64,000 bases of DNA. It comes from Timema cristinae (Eukaryota; Arthropoda; Insecta; Phasmatodea; Timematidae). Under the pieces are notes generated by a model that was not told where the DNA came from, searched no databases, and worked only from the letters and a program-made list of their open reading frames with translations. Each line of letters starts with the position of its first letter. Position 1 is the first letter of the stretch. The stretch spans positions 85,590,284 to 85,654,283 of the forward strand of contig JBCFYV010000012.1 in assembly GCA_039000515.1 (NCBI GenBank), written 5' to 3'. Made by a program: the position numbers and the translations under genes. Below, piece by piece: positions 43,351 to 54,184 of this stretch.

Positions 43351-43554
43351 TAAGCGTATAACCCAAACGGGTAGTAAGACGTGGGGCTAAATAAATAAAA
43401 TTAATTACTTTTAACTATGAAATAACTATAATCTGATGCTTGGATGATGCTTTGTATGAAACCACACACAACGCGTTCAATGAGACTTTTCTTTTATAAA
43501 CATTTTTTGCACCCGATGTGAAAACACGCCTAGTTTCACTTATTCGGCCTTTGT

Positions 43555-43710
43555 GTGTGTTTAAAATATCCAGTGGTCTCTTTGAAGAGATGCGGCTACC
43601 GCCGACGAGATTGTGCGGAACTTCCGACAGTGCTACCGTAAACTTAGTACTCTAGCACTGAGGAAGAATACACTATTATTGATTCACCCTAAGGTGAGAC
43701 CTGATGTAAA
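43555..43710 (+). repeat. Single copy of the 44243 repeat motif
   Basis: GTGCTACCGTAAACTTAGTA + CTCTAGCACTGAGGAAGAAT + ACACT is related to the tandem units at 44243-44385. The pair brackets the plus-strand exon candidate. Confidence 0.4.
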
Positions 43711-43949
43711 CAAGGCCTAATTTGCTAGTGAACGGACTTCAATGGTATCCTTTCAATAAATAGTCCTTCCTTTGTTTTGTATTAAACTTGTTTTAAAATA
43801 ACGTTAGACAATTTTTATAACTTAAATCATTCCTTTATTTGATTTAGAAAGCATACCTTAAGCTTTGCAAGCGCTATTCAAATACCAACAAACTCCTGAC
43901 TCAGCGTTGAGGGACCCATGATACAGTCCCTATCACATGTTAACGTCAA

Positions 43950-44008
43950 GTCAGCAACGGTCAGTCGGCAGTTCATGATTGTGAGTGTTTAGTGCTTCCT
44001 CTCTATTT
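43950..44008 (+). promoter_or_regulatory. Candidate transcription start and 5' UTR
   Basis: CGGTCAGTCGGC at about 43958 contains TCAGT, the arthropod initiator core. No TATA box is evident upstream. It lies about 50 bp ahead of the ATG at 44009. Confidence 0.25.
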
Positions 44009-44221
44009 ATGGCGTTTGCTGAGTCTGGCCCGAGTTTTGTTAAACATAGTAAGGCGGGAAATTTTAAAATATTGAAAAATAAAATAATTCGTTGTGACCT
44101 ATTTTGCTATGGCACTGACTATACATGGCCACACCTATTTAAAATATTGCATTGGTGTTCCACCAATCATGTATGTCCTTCGCGTAGTGATATGGGAATA
44201 TTTGTTTACTTTCGGTCTCAG
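44009..44221 (+). CDS. Candidate first coding exon, unknown protein
   Basis: ATG at 44009 opens 71 codons ending exactly in phase 0 at TCTCAG|GTGAGG, a near-consensus donor. The sequence begins MAFAESGPSFVKHSKAGNFK. A basic stretch with CDLFCYGTDYTWPHLF then HWCSTNHVCP follows, giving four Cys and three His that could bind metal. I recognise no family. The start context is weak (T at -3). The frame is also open upstream to 43985. No second exon was found to the right; related repeats flank it at 43590 and 44243, so a transposon origin is possible. Confidence 0.4.
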
Positions 44222-44242
44222 GTGAGGATGAACCAATAATAG

Positions 44243-44385
44243 AACTCATCTTAGTTGAGAAGGAATGTAGGTGCTATAAACTAAGCACTAGTGCTGGAGA
44301 GGACTACACTAGAGCTCATCTTAGTTGAGAGTTAATGTAGGTGCTATAAACTTAGAACCCTAGTGATGAAGATGACTACACTAGA
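44243..44385 (+). repeat. Two ~75-bp tandem units
   Basis: CTCATCTTAGTTGAGA...ATGTAGGTGCTATAAACT...GACTACACTAGA occurs twice in succession. Confidence 0.7.
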
Positions 44386-44394
44386 TATAATTTC

Positions 44395-45110
44395 AGTTTA
44401 GATCAAATATTGTTGATATAACCTTATAAAAGAGTTATTTTGATTAAAAATGAACAAATGTGTAATGTCATTTCATATTGAAAACAAATATTTTAATCTA
44501 TGCTAGTCCAATCAGCTATCTATTCACTCTGTACGATAAAAAAAATTATGACACCTTTCAAATAATTATTTTTAATTCAATTTAGTGAAAAATGACTACC
44601 TGGACATCAGGAATCGAACATGGAACCTTTGATTTTGAGAGCCAATGGTCTACCACTGAACCATCCTTGTTAGTTTAATACCTAGAGTAATTTAAATACT
44701 AGGCCTAGATTGAAGAACTAGATTTTTACGGAATAGTGATGTTACTGTCGGGCCAACTACAAAATGGGATAAAATAAAACCATTTAATTAAAAGAAAAGT
44801 TATTATGAAAGATAATAATTCAGTCTCTATTGAACTTATTATAAGTTAAACACTATTTTTCTTTTATGCATTGTAATCATTTTCTTGTGCACCTCTCATT
44901 TATTATTTTCCATATGTACAAAACCATACATTAATTACTTTTCAACAAGAACCAATGAAAAGCAGATATAAATTAAGTTTGACTCTTTGTAACTCATGAA
45001 CTGCTATGTTTTGAAATGTACTAATCGCCTTCTTTTCCTCCCCCTCCCACATTCATTTACCTCCATACCCCTTAAACCTTTAGTTACGTACTTTCTTTAA
45101 TAGTGCAATA
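44395..45110. other. AT-rich spacer with a tRNA-like remnant
   Basis: At 44590-44680 the minus strand reads GGATGGTTCAGTGGTAGACC...CATGTTCGATTCCTGATG, a tRNA-like A-box and B-box pair. The stem pairing is poor. Confidence 0.35.
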
Positions 45111-45119
45111 GCCCTCACC

Positions 45120-45350
45120 AGTGGGTACGTAGACTAAACCTCAAACTCATCTTGTCAGTTGTGTCAGTGATGGAAGGTCGGGGTTTGAACCCCTGATAGA
45201 TGTACTGTACATAGGGTGTTCTTACTAAATTACCACGAAATTGTGGGTAAATTTCCTTTAAATTATGCCTCCTTAATTCTTACCACAATAATTTAATTAC
45301 AATGTGACCGTGGTTTAGCCAACACGGGTAGTAAGACAGGGTGGATATTA
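45120..45350 (+). mobile_element. SINE-B, older copy
   Basis: B-box CGGGGTTTGAACCCC near 45180, AAATTACCACGAAATTGTGG and tail AACACGGGTAGTAAGACAGG. Confidence 0.65.
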
Positions 45351-45369
45351 TACTTTTAGTAAAGCAATA

Positions 45370-45602
45370 AACCCGCTTCGGTGGCCACGTGGTCTAACGC
45401 GCTACTCTCTTGCTGGACTAGCCTGCCAAAGATGGGGAGATCTGGGCTCGATCCCTGTCAGATGCGTGGAGTTTTTTATGAAATGGTTTTCCATTCTCCC
45501 TCCAAGCAAATTCTGGTGGATTACCTATAATTTAAGCCTTCATAATCCCTAACTCATTTGTATAACTAGTCCATAAGTGTAGTAAGAAGTGGCGCTAAAA
45601 AA
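45370..45602 (+). mobile_element. SINE-B, nearly full length
   Basis: Head CCGCTTCGGTGGCCACGTGG, B-box-like TGGGCTCGATCCCTG, TTTTCCATTCTCCCTCCAAG and tail TAGTAAGAAGTGGCGCTAAA. Confidence 0.7.
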
Positions 45603-45639
45603 AGCAATACATATAAGCTTATAGGGCTGTATAATTTGT

Positions 45640-45895
45640 TCTTAGCACCGAGTTTTACTACAGGTTTGGATTATACGCCTATGTACTAATTACACTAATT
45701 GTTTTAGAGATTAAGAAGATCTTATCTATAGAAAGTGTACCTACAATTGTGTAGATAGAGAGTGGAAAATCACTATGGAAAAACACCCTCAGTACACCAG
45801 ACTGAGATTCGACTCTTGATCACCCCATCACCGGCAGTCTAGTCTACTGCGGGAGTAGCGCGTTAGACCATGTGACCACCAAAACGGATCATATC
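45640..45895 (-). mobile_element. SINE-B, nearly full length
   Basis: Third SINE-B in a row, opposite orientation: tail TAGCACCGAGTTTTACTACA, body GAGAGTGGAAAATCACTATG, head GTTAGACCATGTGACCACCA. Confidence 0.7.
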
Positions 45896-45910
45896 TAATT
45901 AATTGTGGTC

Positions 45911-46325
45911 TTAAAGTGGGGGGGGGGGGGGGGGGGGGAAGGATAGAGGATACTAGAGAAAAGGTAAGTGTTTTTGTAGTTTTTATAGTAAAACTTTTTT
46001 TGGTAAAAACAAATATAATACTGTTTCAATACAAACATAGAGTTTAATTTTGTTCACATGGTGATCTCTTCAGATGTTGAATATCTGTTAAGGATGTCCT
46101 GGAATTTAATGGCAACTTTCCCTCTTCTTTTAAAAGTTTGTCATCTAGTGGCGCTATACTCATGAAGATATTCAACAACCTACTGTTGATATCATCATGT
46201 GTAGAAAATTAAACTCTATTTTGGCACTGAAGCAAAATTTTATTTATTTTGACCAAAACAGTTTTTATATAAAATACTGCAAAAACACTTTAACTTCTCT
46301 CGCGTTACATACATCCCCACCTTAA
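45911..46325. mobile_element. TTAA-MITE copy 5 with G tract
   Basis: TTAAAGTGGG begins the element and CCCCACCTTAA ends it. The GGG of the left terminus has expanded to a run of about 22 G (45917-45938). Internal blocks are as in other copies. Confidence 0.85.
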
Positions 46326-46904
46326 AGAAGGCGACGTTCACCTTAACTTTATGGCAAGAGAGGAATCTACACTGACGCTTTGAGCAGTTGAGAGAGTTAC
46401 TAATATTTGCCAGATAGGTGTGAAAAGAGGATGGGGGGCCTTGAAACGAAAACAAAAAGAAAAGGAACCATGTTTTTCCAACAATATTTACTGTATTTTT
46501 TTACGGAAATCCTTTGTTCCTTAAGACAGCTTTTTTTTAAATCTTAAGATTAACAACATAGATTGACGTTTAGATAACTTTCAGCCATTTTGTTTTGTTA
46601 GTAGGCAAATAACGAATGTGTTAGCTATAAACAAACAATTTTTTTATAGAAAGAGCATTATCTGACAGATAAGTTACTAGCTCTACTGACACCTATACAT
46701 ACGTCAAGTCATGTGATCTTCAACTTTCACTTGTTGGATAGTATCATTATAAATATTATAAAATAGTTATAATTATATATTGAGATATTATCGTTGTCGG
46801 CCAAAAAAATAAATAGTTCTATTTTCAAAAAGTGTCAAGATAAAGTTGAAAAATTTAAACAGGACTATTTTGCCTTAATAACTCTATTTTATTTATTAGG
46901 TGTT

Positions 46905-47270
46905 CTGTCTCACGACAGGTCCATTCATTTTGTCAGTGAACTTGGACCACCAATGTGCCCTGTCGTCTGCCTCCTCCTTCAACTCCCAGAATTTTCTTCT
47001 TTCCTTCAAGTCATCTATCTAATATTTGAATCCTCCTATTTCCTACTCTTCTTTCCCTCAACCTTTCCTTCTCTGACGTCATGCAGGTGACAGTTCTTCC
47101 TAAGGGTGTGTCCGATCTACTTTGCTTTTCACCGAAGAATCACATCCAAAATGGTTCTCTTTTCAACCATATCTTCTTAGGACCTCTTCATTTATCACCT
47201 TGTTTGTCCCCCTGATTTTCTCAATTCTTCTTCAGCACCACATTCCAAAATTTTATAGTTCGAGTTTTAC
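46905..47270 (-). pseudogene. LINE reverse-transcriptase tail, frameshifted
   Basis: On the minus strand, shifting among frames, the translation gives KRRTILDVIL-like, IGHTLR, HDVREGKVEGKK, then DLKERRKFWELKEEADDRAH. This order is that of the extreme C-terminus of RTE/CR1-type LINE reverse transcriptases (IGH.LR...EGK.EGKR..GR.R...L.DL). The 3' end GGACCTGTCGTGAGACAGAA matches 1374. Multiple indels; dead copy. Confidence 0.65.
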
Positions 47271-47274
47271 AAAT

Positions 47275-47845
47275 AGAAAAAAGTGTGAAAATGTGACATT
47301 AGCCCATTTTCAACGACATTTTAAGCATATTTGCGGAGCTTTAAGACTAGGATTGATGAAAAAAGGGCTCTAAGTCTAGCTTTCCTCCAACAAATACAGT
47401 AATTTTAAGATATTTAAGAACTAGCAGCGAGCTTTACTCTATATCTTGAGATAAAAAGTTTCGTAGTTTTCTTTCCCTTTTTCATATCAGTAAGAAAAAA
47501 GGGTGGTATAAGGTGAAGGGCGAAAGGGAGTATAGGCTTAGACAGAATAAAGAAGTAGTTTCCATAAATGACATAGATCATTGTATTTTTAAGTCGTGTG
47601 GCCTGACAGCGATTGATACTTTCTCGCTGAATGAGGTGGCCACCACCGTGTTTGAAAACATATTTCAATCGAATGGAATATAGTTGAAAAATGACTCTTG
47701 GACATGGGAATTGAGCTCGGGTTCTATTCCTGTGTCCAAAGTGACATGTTTCATCTATATTTAATTTATAAACTATATAATTAATACATCTTAAGTGAAC
47801 ATGATTAAGTATATGAGTATTAACGAGATTGTCCACGTGGAAGTG
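47275..47845. other. No gene seen
   Basis: A 144-codon open frame on the minus strand (47414-47848) is AT-rich and lacks family resemblance. A degraded tRNA-like segment lies at 47690-47745. Confidence 0.35.
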
Positions 47846-48196
47846 CACTGCAAGTTATTATTATTATTATATTATTATTTTTATTATTATTATTATTATT
47901 ATTATATTATTATTAGCACCGCGTCTTACTACCCGTTCGGGTTATACGCACTTACGCTAATGTGTAATGGTAGGGTGATTGTGAGATGAAATGAAGGACC
48001 TACAGTTTAACGTGGAATCCGAACCACGGTGGAGGCCTGTCATTCCCCACATTCACAAGATAGCTTGTCAGAGGTGAAGGAAGGGTTTGGAAATCAGATA
48101 AATCTGTGCCGGGACCGAGGATTGAACCCCGGCCGCCAGCATAGAAGTCTGACTGACACCTTACCCCTAGACCACCAGGTCACCCACTGCAAGTTA
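47846..48196 (-). mobile_element. SINE-A, full length with target duplication
   Basis: CACTGCAAGTTA at 47846-47857 and 48185-48196 flank it. ATT tail about 58 bp; head GGTGACCTGGTGGTCTAGGG at the right end (reversed). Confidence 0.95.
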
Positions 48197-49114
48197 AGAG
48201 GACCCTGAGTTTGACCGTTATTACGGTAGTGCTAACAAAGATATTTATCATTTGTACACAAACTCATTATACTAACCAATTAGTAAATATTAACGGATGT
48301 GTGTGTATACTAATAGGTGTAATGTCCTAAGTTAGGTTGGCTTGTAAGTCATATGAGGATATCCCAATGAAAAAGCAGTCCAACAAGTCGGGAATGAACC
48401 CACATATTCGATTTGAGGAAAGGAGTTCTGTGGCTCATTCCCCCCCAAGGCTAGCACAGTATAGAGCAGTGGCAGACATCGCGACTACGATAGTAATAAT
48501 AATTAGAGCTATATTTTTTATTTAAAGTCTTATTTTGATTCTGTACAGGATATAAACATGTTTTTAGCTGCCCTGATGACACCACCTTCCCCAATACATC
48601 TACGTATCTAGAGCATTTTCAGTTTAAGTTAATAACAAGCCAAAATTAGGGCATGGAGTGCATAGCTTGAAAAAACTTTTGAAGTAATTTTTAATTTCAA
48701 GCAAAAAAAAAGTATTTGATATTTTATAAAGTGATGCAGTCATAAGCGAGTATTGAAGACTTGAATTTATGGTAGACATAAAATTGTTTTTGAAGTTATA
48801 CTTCTTTAGGCGGTTATGAAAAAATGATGAGAGTGAAATTTTAAGATGCGTGCGCATCACTGTAACACAAAAGTAACAGGTTGAAGGTAAACCGCTCACT
48901 AAGTCTCGAAAAAAAAAAAGCTACCAACAAAATAGAAATATAACCTCTGTTAGTCGCGCATGTTGGTACGCTCATAGAGAAATGTATACTATGTTATTCC
49001 TTTCTCTATGGTAAGCTCGTCGCCTCTGATCACTGTTTTCATTTATCCACATGTTTCTAGTTTCTATATTCACAACACGTGTTTTAGTTTCATACAAGTG
49101 CGAATTATATATGT
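48197..49114. other. No gene seen
   Basis: AT-rich. The 91-codon minus-strand frame at 48624-48899 lacks splice context. Confidence 0.35.
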
Positions 49115-49416
49115 GCTAATAAATTATTATTATTATTAGCACCGCGCCTTACTACCCGTTCGGGTTATACGCACTTACGCTAATGTGTAATGGTAGAGTG
49201 ATTGTGAGATGAAATGAAGGACCTACAGTTTAACGTGGAATCCGAACCACGGTGGAGGCCTGGCATTCCCCACATTCACAAGAGGTCTTGTCAGAGGTGA
49301 AGGAAGGGTTTGGTAATCAGATAAATCTGTGCCGGACTGAGGATTGAACCCCGGCCGCCAGCATAGAAGTCTGACACCTTACCCCTAGACCACCAGGTCA
49401 CCCGCTAATAAATTAT
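49115..49416 (-). mobile_element. SINE-A, full length with target duplication
   Basis: GCTAATAAATTAT at 49115-49127 and 49404-49416. Nearly identical to the copy at 47858-48184 but with a short ATT tail. Confidence 0.95.
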
Positions 49417-50100
49417 ATTCAGTAGTGATTTAAATTGAATATTTTGATTAATATTATTTACTCTTCGTAAATATTAGTGAAAAAAAATTGTGCTTATAGA
49501 CTTTTTCAAGTGCTCCAATATAATTGAGGTTAACTATTCGTATGTATTATTTATTGATATAAATTAAAATATTATTATTTAACATAATTAATACTAAATA
49601 TTATCATTTTATTGTAATTAATTATTTGCATGCAATTAAAAACTATTTTTTAATGATGCCAAAGAAGTATAACTTCTCGCGCGCGTACATTAGTACACGC
49701 ACCCATTTTTTTATATATCTATTTGTACTGTAAATATTTAATATGTAGGCTTAGCTAAATAAATAATTTTTTTCTAACATCTTTTTATAACAAATTATAT
49801 GATACTTGAACTATGTTTCCAATCTTTTCTGGCAATTTAGGGTATATTCGAAAAAGGAATATTTATGGTAAGAGAATATTTTAACTTATAAGGGAGTTTA
49901 TTGACATTTTAAAGATCATATTTTACTTATTTTTTAAGGACATAAATACCCGAGTTCTAATAATAACAATAACATCAATACTAATAGCTCAAAGAGACAT
50001 CTCTTATCTTTTATTTAGAGTTTGTTGAACTCATAATTGATTACAGATAAAAACAACAATTAACTGACGAATATTACTAGGTTTTACTGTGGGCGATAGC
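49417..50100. other. No gene seen; very AT-rich
   Basis: No exon, repeat family or RNA gene recognised. Confidence 0.4.
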
Positions 50101-50109
50101 TTTATCTTA

Positions 50110-50470
50110 AACATTTATCCTCCCCCCCTCTCCACCCGTCAGTCAGCAGGGGTTGCGTGTTCGAACACCAGCTGGAAACTTCACACGCTACCTTGGCAAA
50201 CTGCGTGGGTCTACTATAGCCAGTAGGTCCCAGATGCCAGTTACTCTAGCTGTTGTATCATACAGCTGTATTTCAATATGGATACTTATTATTGTGATTG
50301 TCCTATGATGTCCTCACAGGTGGTCACATGGGCTAAGGCATCAGGATCATAATCGGCTGTAATAATGGTGGCAGGGGAAATCAAACTTCAATTTTGTCCG
50401 GCAGCACTCGGGAGGATTTTACAAGTGATTTACCACTGTGATTTTTTCATAGGTAGGGTAGGTGTTTGAT
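50110..50470 (+). mobile_element. Two degenerate tRNA-like SINE fragments
   Basis: TTGCGTGTTCGAACACCAGC near 50155 and GGGAAATCAAACTTCAATTT near 50375 are B-box-like, each with a possible A-box upstream. No recognisable body follows either. Confidence 0.3.
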
Positions 50471-50689
50471 AAAATATTAATGAGCACTAAAGATCCGTGG
50501 CGTTAGACCGCAATCTAACCATACCGAACAAGCGGCCTTCTTTTGTTGGCGAAGATAGTACAAAATTCTGCAGATATCAGTAGTTAAAATTATTTTAATT
50601 TTCATTCAAAACATGCAATATATTCCCTTAATATTAAAATACATTAATAAAATCAGGTCAGTTGAAAGTGTGTTTATATACGGTTCCTA

Positions 50690-51010
50690 ATTAAAATGAA
50701 GCTTAGCTCAAAAGCTTGACATTTCATAAACATCTTTGTCCTTGTTATGATCCTGGGAGAACGATGGATCGGTAATATTAGCAGCACGAGTGCATCGTAG
50801 AGTCTTGAAGCGGGGAATCCCGAGTGAGAATGTTCCATTTGCAGGGGTCATGTGGTTGGAACAACTCCGTGCATTATTAATAAACATTAATAACCCATGT
50901 GGCCACTGCAGCTGGTCAGTGTTGCCACAATGCCACCACGAAATGGCTTTATTCCCGGGGAAATAGTCAATAATGTATTGATGGCCTCGTTCGTGGTATT
51001 TTATTTTAGT
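50690..51010. promoter_or_regulatory. Unique block, possible conserved enhancer
   Basis: Non-repetitive sequence of balanced composition has ATTATTAATAAACATTAATA (homeodomain/forkhead-like), GGTCATGTGG and CAGCTGG, and no coding frame. Inference from composition and motifs only. Confidence 0.2.
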
Positions 51011-51489
51011 CTATAATTAATTATGTTCTAGCCAGCGATTAGTATATTTCAGTTTTTTCTCAAAAAACAAGTCTTAGACAAATTGTTTGGAATAAAAGGT
51101 TCACATTCCTACATTGACATGACCTTTTCTCCCTTCAGTTCTGGTTTGGTTCTCATCCATTCTGAAGTTATTGTATAATCTATTTTTCCACCAGGTCTAG
51201 CTCCCGCATCCAAAAGGGTGAACATAAAAATATAAGTAATAACGTTTTGTTATATTATGAATTTACATTCAATTTAGTGGTAAATAATTAAACATTTTTT
51301 AGAAAATGAACACATAATTTTTACATTTTATTTTCGAATCTCGAATGTTTTCAAATTCTTGACTCTCGGATAGTTTTAAAGATTTTAGATATTCCATGGC
51401 GAAGGGATGATAAGAGTCTATGTAAAGGAAATGCACCGAAATTTGCGTGGATATGAGAAGAAAAAATCATGTGCTTCTAACTATGATTT

Positions 51490-51740
51490 TTTTTAGGACC
51501 ACGTCTTGTTACCCGTTCGGGCTATAAGAATATGTACTAATAACTCTAAGGTGTTAGGGATGAGAATTTTGGATAAAGAGTAAGTGTATCCACATTTGAG
51601 TGGAGGGAGAGTGGAACTATTTAAAGGAAAAACCACCCTCAGTACACCCGACCGGGATTGAACTTTGATCGCATCTCCCTGCGCTAGGCAGTCTAAGCTA
51701 GTCTAATGCGAGAGTGATCCGAAGCGAGCTGCGATTTGAT
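51490..51740 (-). mobile_element. SINE-B, nearly full length
   Basis: AGCCCGAACGGGTAACAAGA tail (reversed), AGTGGAGGGAGAGTGG body, ACCCGACCGGGATTGAAC B-box region. Confidence 0.75.
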
Positions 51741-51985
51741 TCTCGATCTTTTCTACCACCATAAAATATTCAGTCTATTGCGAGTCTGACGCTTCAGACT
51801 TTCCGGCCACTGATGCGTGGTAGATGACTTTCTGGCTCCAATATATGACTATTCCTCTTATCCCGTTCAAACCATAACGTAAAAATACAATAATGATTGC
51901 AGTATCAAACAATACCAACGGAGGACTCTCTTAAAGAGTAATACCCTGACCCTTTGCTAATATCCTCGAAGTAAAGGTCACTCAC

Positions 51986-52045
51986 CTATAACAGAACGTA
52001 GGTGTTGAAGGCTGACGTCACGTTCGAATCATGCGCAACAAACAG
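51986..52045 (-). other. Possible 20-codon exon ending in a stop
   Basis: On the minus strand an acceptor TTTTGCACGCTTAG precedes a frame reading LFVAHDSNVTSAFNTYVLL then TAG, directly followed by GTGAGTGA, a good donor. The HDS/T-N...L pattern recalls the C-terminal His-Asp motif of histidine acid phosphatases, but the stretch is too short to rely on, and the TGACGTCA inside it (52013-52020) could instead be regulatory. Confidence 0.15.
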
Positions 52046-52600
52046 CTAAGCGTGCAAAACACATAAAACATTTTACAAACAATGAAACCAATAGTTCTCC
52101 AAAGACTCGCGTTAACTGCCGGCAGACCTCTGAAAAACATTTCTTAACTTTCCTTTTCCTCGCAACAGCGACAGTTTGATGTTTTACCTCCAACGCTTCT
52201 TTCAGGGTAAATGTAATGCCCCGTACGATTAATCGAAGGGTTTTATTCTTATAGAAAGTAGTACTGGATTAGTGGTGACAACTATCACGAAACAACTAGT
52301 GAAGTAGCTACTATAAAATATACTATGTGCATTCTCATGGTCAAAAATTAAATTAAAAATTAAATTCTTTAAAGAATGGTTTGTATAAGCTATGTATGAA
52401 TGAAAAATTTATGTATATTTCAAAACAGACCGGTATATGTGTTTAATTATGAATTTATAATATAAACTACTGTTAATTAAAACCATGTAACTTACTGTAC
52501 CTTAAACATTTTAAAAACAAAACTGTTTTACTTTAATTTTATTTGAAATACAAAAAAGTATTGTTCAATCTACTGAAATATTTATTTTGCGCGTGCGTCT
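52046..52600. other. No gene seen; AT-rich
   Basis: No repeat family or exon recognised. Confidence 0.35.
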
Positions 52601-52604
52601 GTGC

Positions 52605-52992
52605 TTAAGGTGGGAATGTTTGGAACGTGAGGAAAGTACAGTGTTTTTGTAGATTTTTATATCAAAACTTTTTTGTTCATAATAAATCAAATATTTCCCC
52701 AGTATAAACATAAAGTTTAATTTTATTCCCATGGTGATATCAACAGTTATTGAATATCTTCCAAAGGTGTTCTGGAATTTAGTAAAAACTTTTACTCTTA
52801 ATTTAAAAAGTTTGTTATCTAATGCCGTTATGCTCATGACAGATATTAAACAACTGTTGATATCACCATGTGAATAACATTTAACTTTATGTTTCTAACG
52901 GTCAATATTTTATATGTTTTGACCAACAAATGTTTGGCTATAAAAACTGGAAATCATTTATCTATTCTCGCGTTCCCTACATACCCACATCT
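52605..52992. mobile_element. TTAA-MITE copy 6
   Basis: Left end TTAAGGTGGGAATGTTTGGA; right end TTCCCTACATACCCACATCT has lost the terminal TTAA. Internal TTGATATCACCATG and GGTGTTCTGGAATTTAGT blocks fit the family. Confidence 0.85.
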
Positions 52993-53124
52993 CGTGATAC
53001 TAAATTACGCACAGGTTTCCAAGAACAATCGCGCAGAGTTGGTTCCTATTTTGTGGACTGTGCCAAGGAAGTGAGCTTGAGGGTGTTTTCATGAGTAAGG
53101 AACCTTTCACCCACTATTTTTCTT

Positions 53125-53325
53125 TGGACAATATCATAGACCTACAACCCGTCCGGGCTACCCATATGGGATAAGGACGAGGATGGTAGCATTTAGAGAA
53201 AATATACCTGCATTTGTGCGCAAAGAAAGTGGAAAATCATTTCTGAAAAAATATATCAGTATATTTGCATTCGAACCCCGTCATCTAGAACAACAAAAGA
53301 AGACTAGCCAAGACTGATGTCTTTG
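53125..53325 (-). mobile_element. Degenerate SINE-B
   Basis: AACCCGTCCGGGCTACCC tail, AGAAAGTGGAAAATCATTTC body and TGCATTCGAACCCCGTC B-box in reverse. Confidence 0.55.
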
Positions 53326-53494
53326 TTAGCATGCTTATTAATCTGTAACATTTAAAACAAATTCTCGTTGTGTCATACTATCCATCGGGACTGTACCAAT
53401 CCTTGTTACTCTAATAAAAAATGGTCGAGGAAGATAGAATAGAAGAAATAGACTCTTAATTTAGGTGAAAAAACACTCCCCTATACCTGAATAG

Positions 53495-53757
53495 GATTTT
53501 TTTTATCCCCGTGTCTTACTATCCATTTGGGTTGAACACCTATGTACTATTCACACTAATGTGTAAAGGATTAGATATGTTTAATTTAGAGGAAGTGCAC
53601 CCGAATTTGCGTGGAAGTAGAGTGGAAATCCATTTAGGAAAAACCACAATCAATGCACCCAACAGGGATTGAACCCTGATCTCCTCGTTTTCAGCAGTTT
53701 AGTTTGACACGTGAGCAGCGCATTAAACCACGCGGCCACCAAAGCGGGTCCTAAATA
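53495..53757 (-). mobile_element. SINE-B, full length
   Basis: Tail CCGTGTCTTACTATCCATTT, body GTGGAAGTAGAGTGGAAATC, B-box GGATTGAACCCTG and head CCACGCGGCCACCAAAGCGG. Confidence 0.8.
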
Positions 53758-53880
53758 GGATTCGAAGCCCAAACTTCCCTCCACCCCCAAAACTTGATGA
53801 AACTTCCTCTACTCACCCACCCATATTAAAACACACCTAAAATCATGATGCGACCTAAAGTGTTGTTCTTCCCTTGAGAT

Positions 53881-53914
53881 ATGGCAGACGCTGGTGACCC
53901 CTACATGCCACCTG
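53881..53914 (+). other. Possible first coding exon, weak
   Basis: ATG at 53881 opens MADAGDPYMPP and meets CCTG|GTGAGA. A CRE palindrome TGACGTCA lies at 53921-53928. Too short to judge. Confidence 0.15.
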
Positions 53915-54068
53915 GTGAGATGACGTCACACAGGAAGGAGAGTCAAGCTCCACACTGACTGCCTTGTGCCTTCTCCTTGAGATGAGAAGATTTCTTACTA
54001 TTAAAAGAAGCGACTAATCTCGCTGCGCCATAAACGGATCAACGCTGCCCTTATCGACAAACTCTCAC

Positions 54069-54144
54069 CTGGTACACTCTGTTCTGAGAGCAACTGGACT
54101 CACTGGGATCACGTCGATAGCAAGTTTGGGGGTGTTAAGTCTCC
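54069..54144 (-). other. Possible internal exon, weak
   Basis: Between AAATAG (acceptor, poor pyrimidine tract) and ACCAG|GTGAGAG (strong donor) one frame reads NTPKLAIDVIPVSPVALRTE. It looks protein-like but has no known family. The 60-bp minisatellite starts just upstream of the acceptor. Confidence 0.2.
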
Positions 54145-54184
54145 CTATTTGGTGTAGGTGTAGGTGTAGGGTTAGCTGCCCTAA

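Larger units (their letters stand above)
42001..43400 (+). mobile_element. SINE-B broken by element F (outer layer of nest)
   Basis: Head CCCACCTCGGTGGCGAATTT, B-box GAGGTTCGAATCTCAG and body run to about 42208. The tail AAGCGTATAACCCAAACGGG + TAGTAAGACGTGG resumes at about 43351. The 1.1 kb between is element F containing a hAT MITE. Confidence 0.85.

Noticed and set aside
47414..47848. 144-residue ORF as a gene
   Set aside because: AT-rich, no domain, no splice context, and overlaps tRNA-like debris; length is within chance for this composition.
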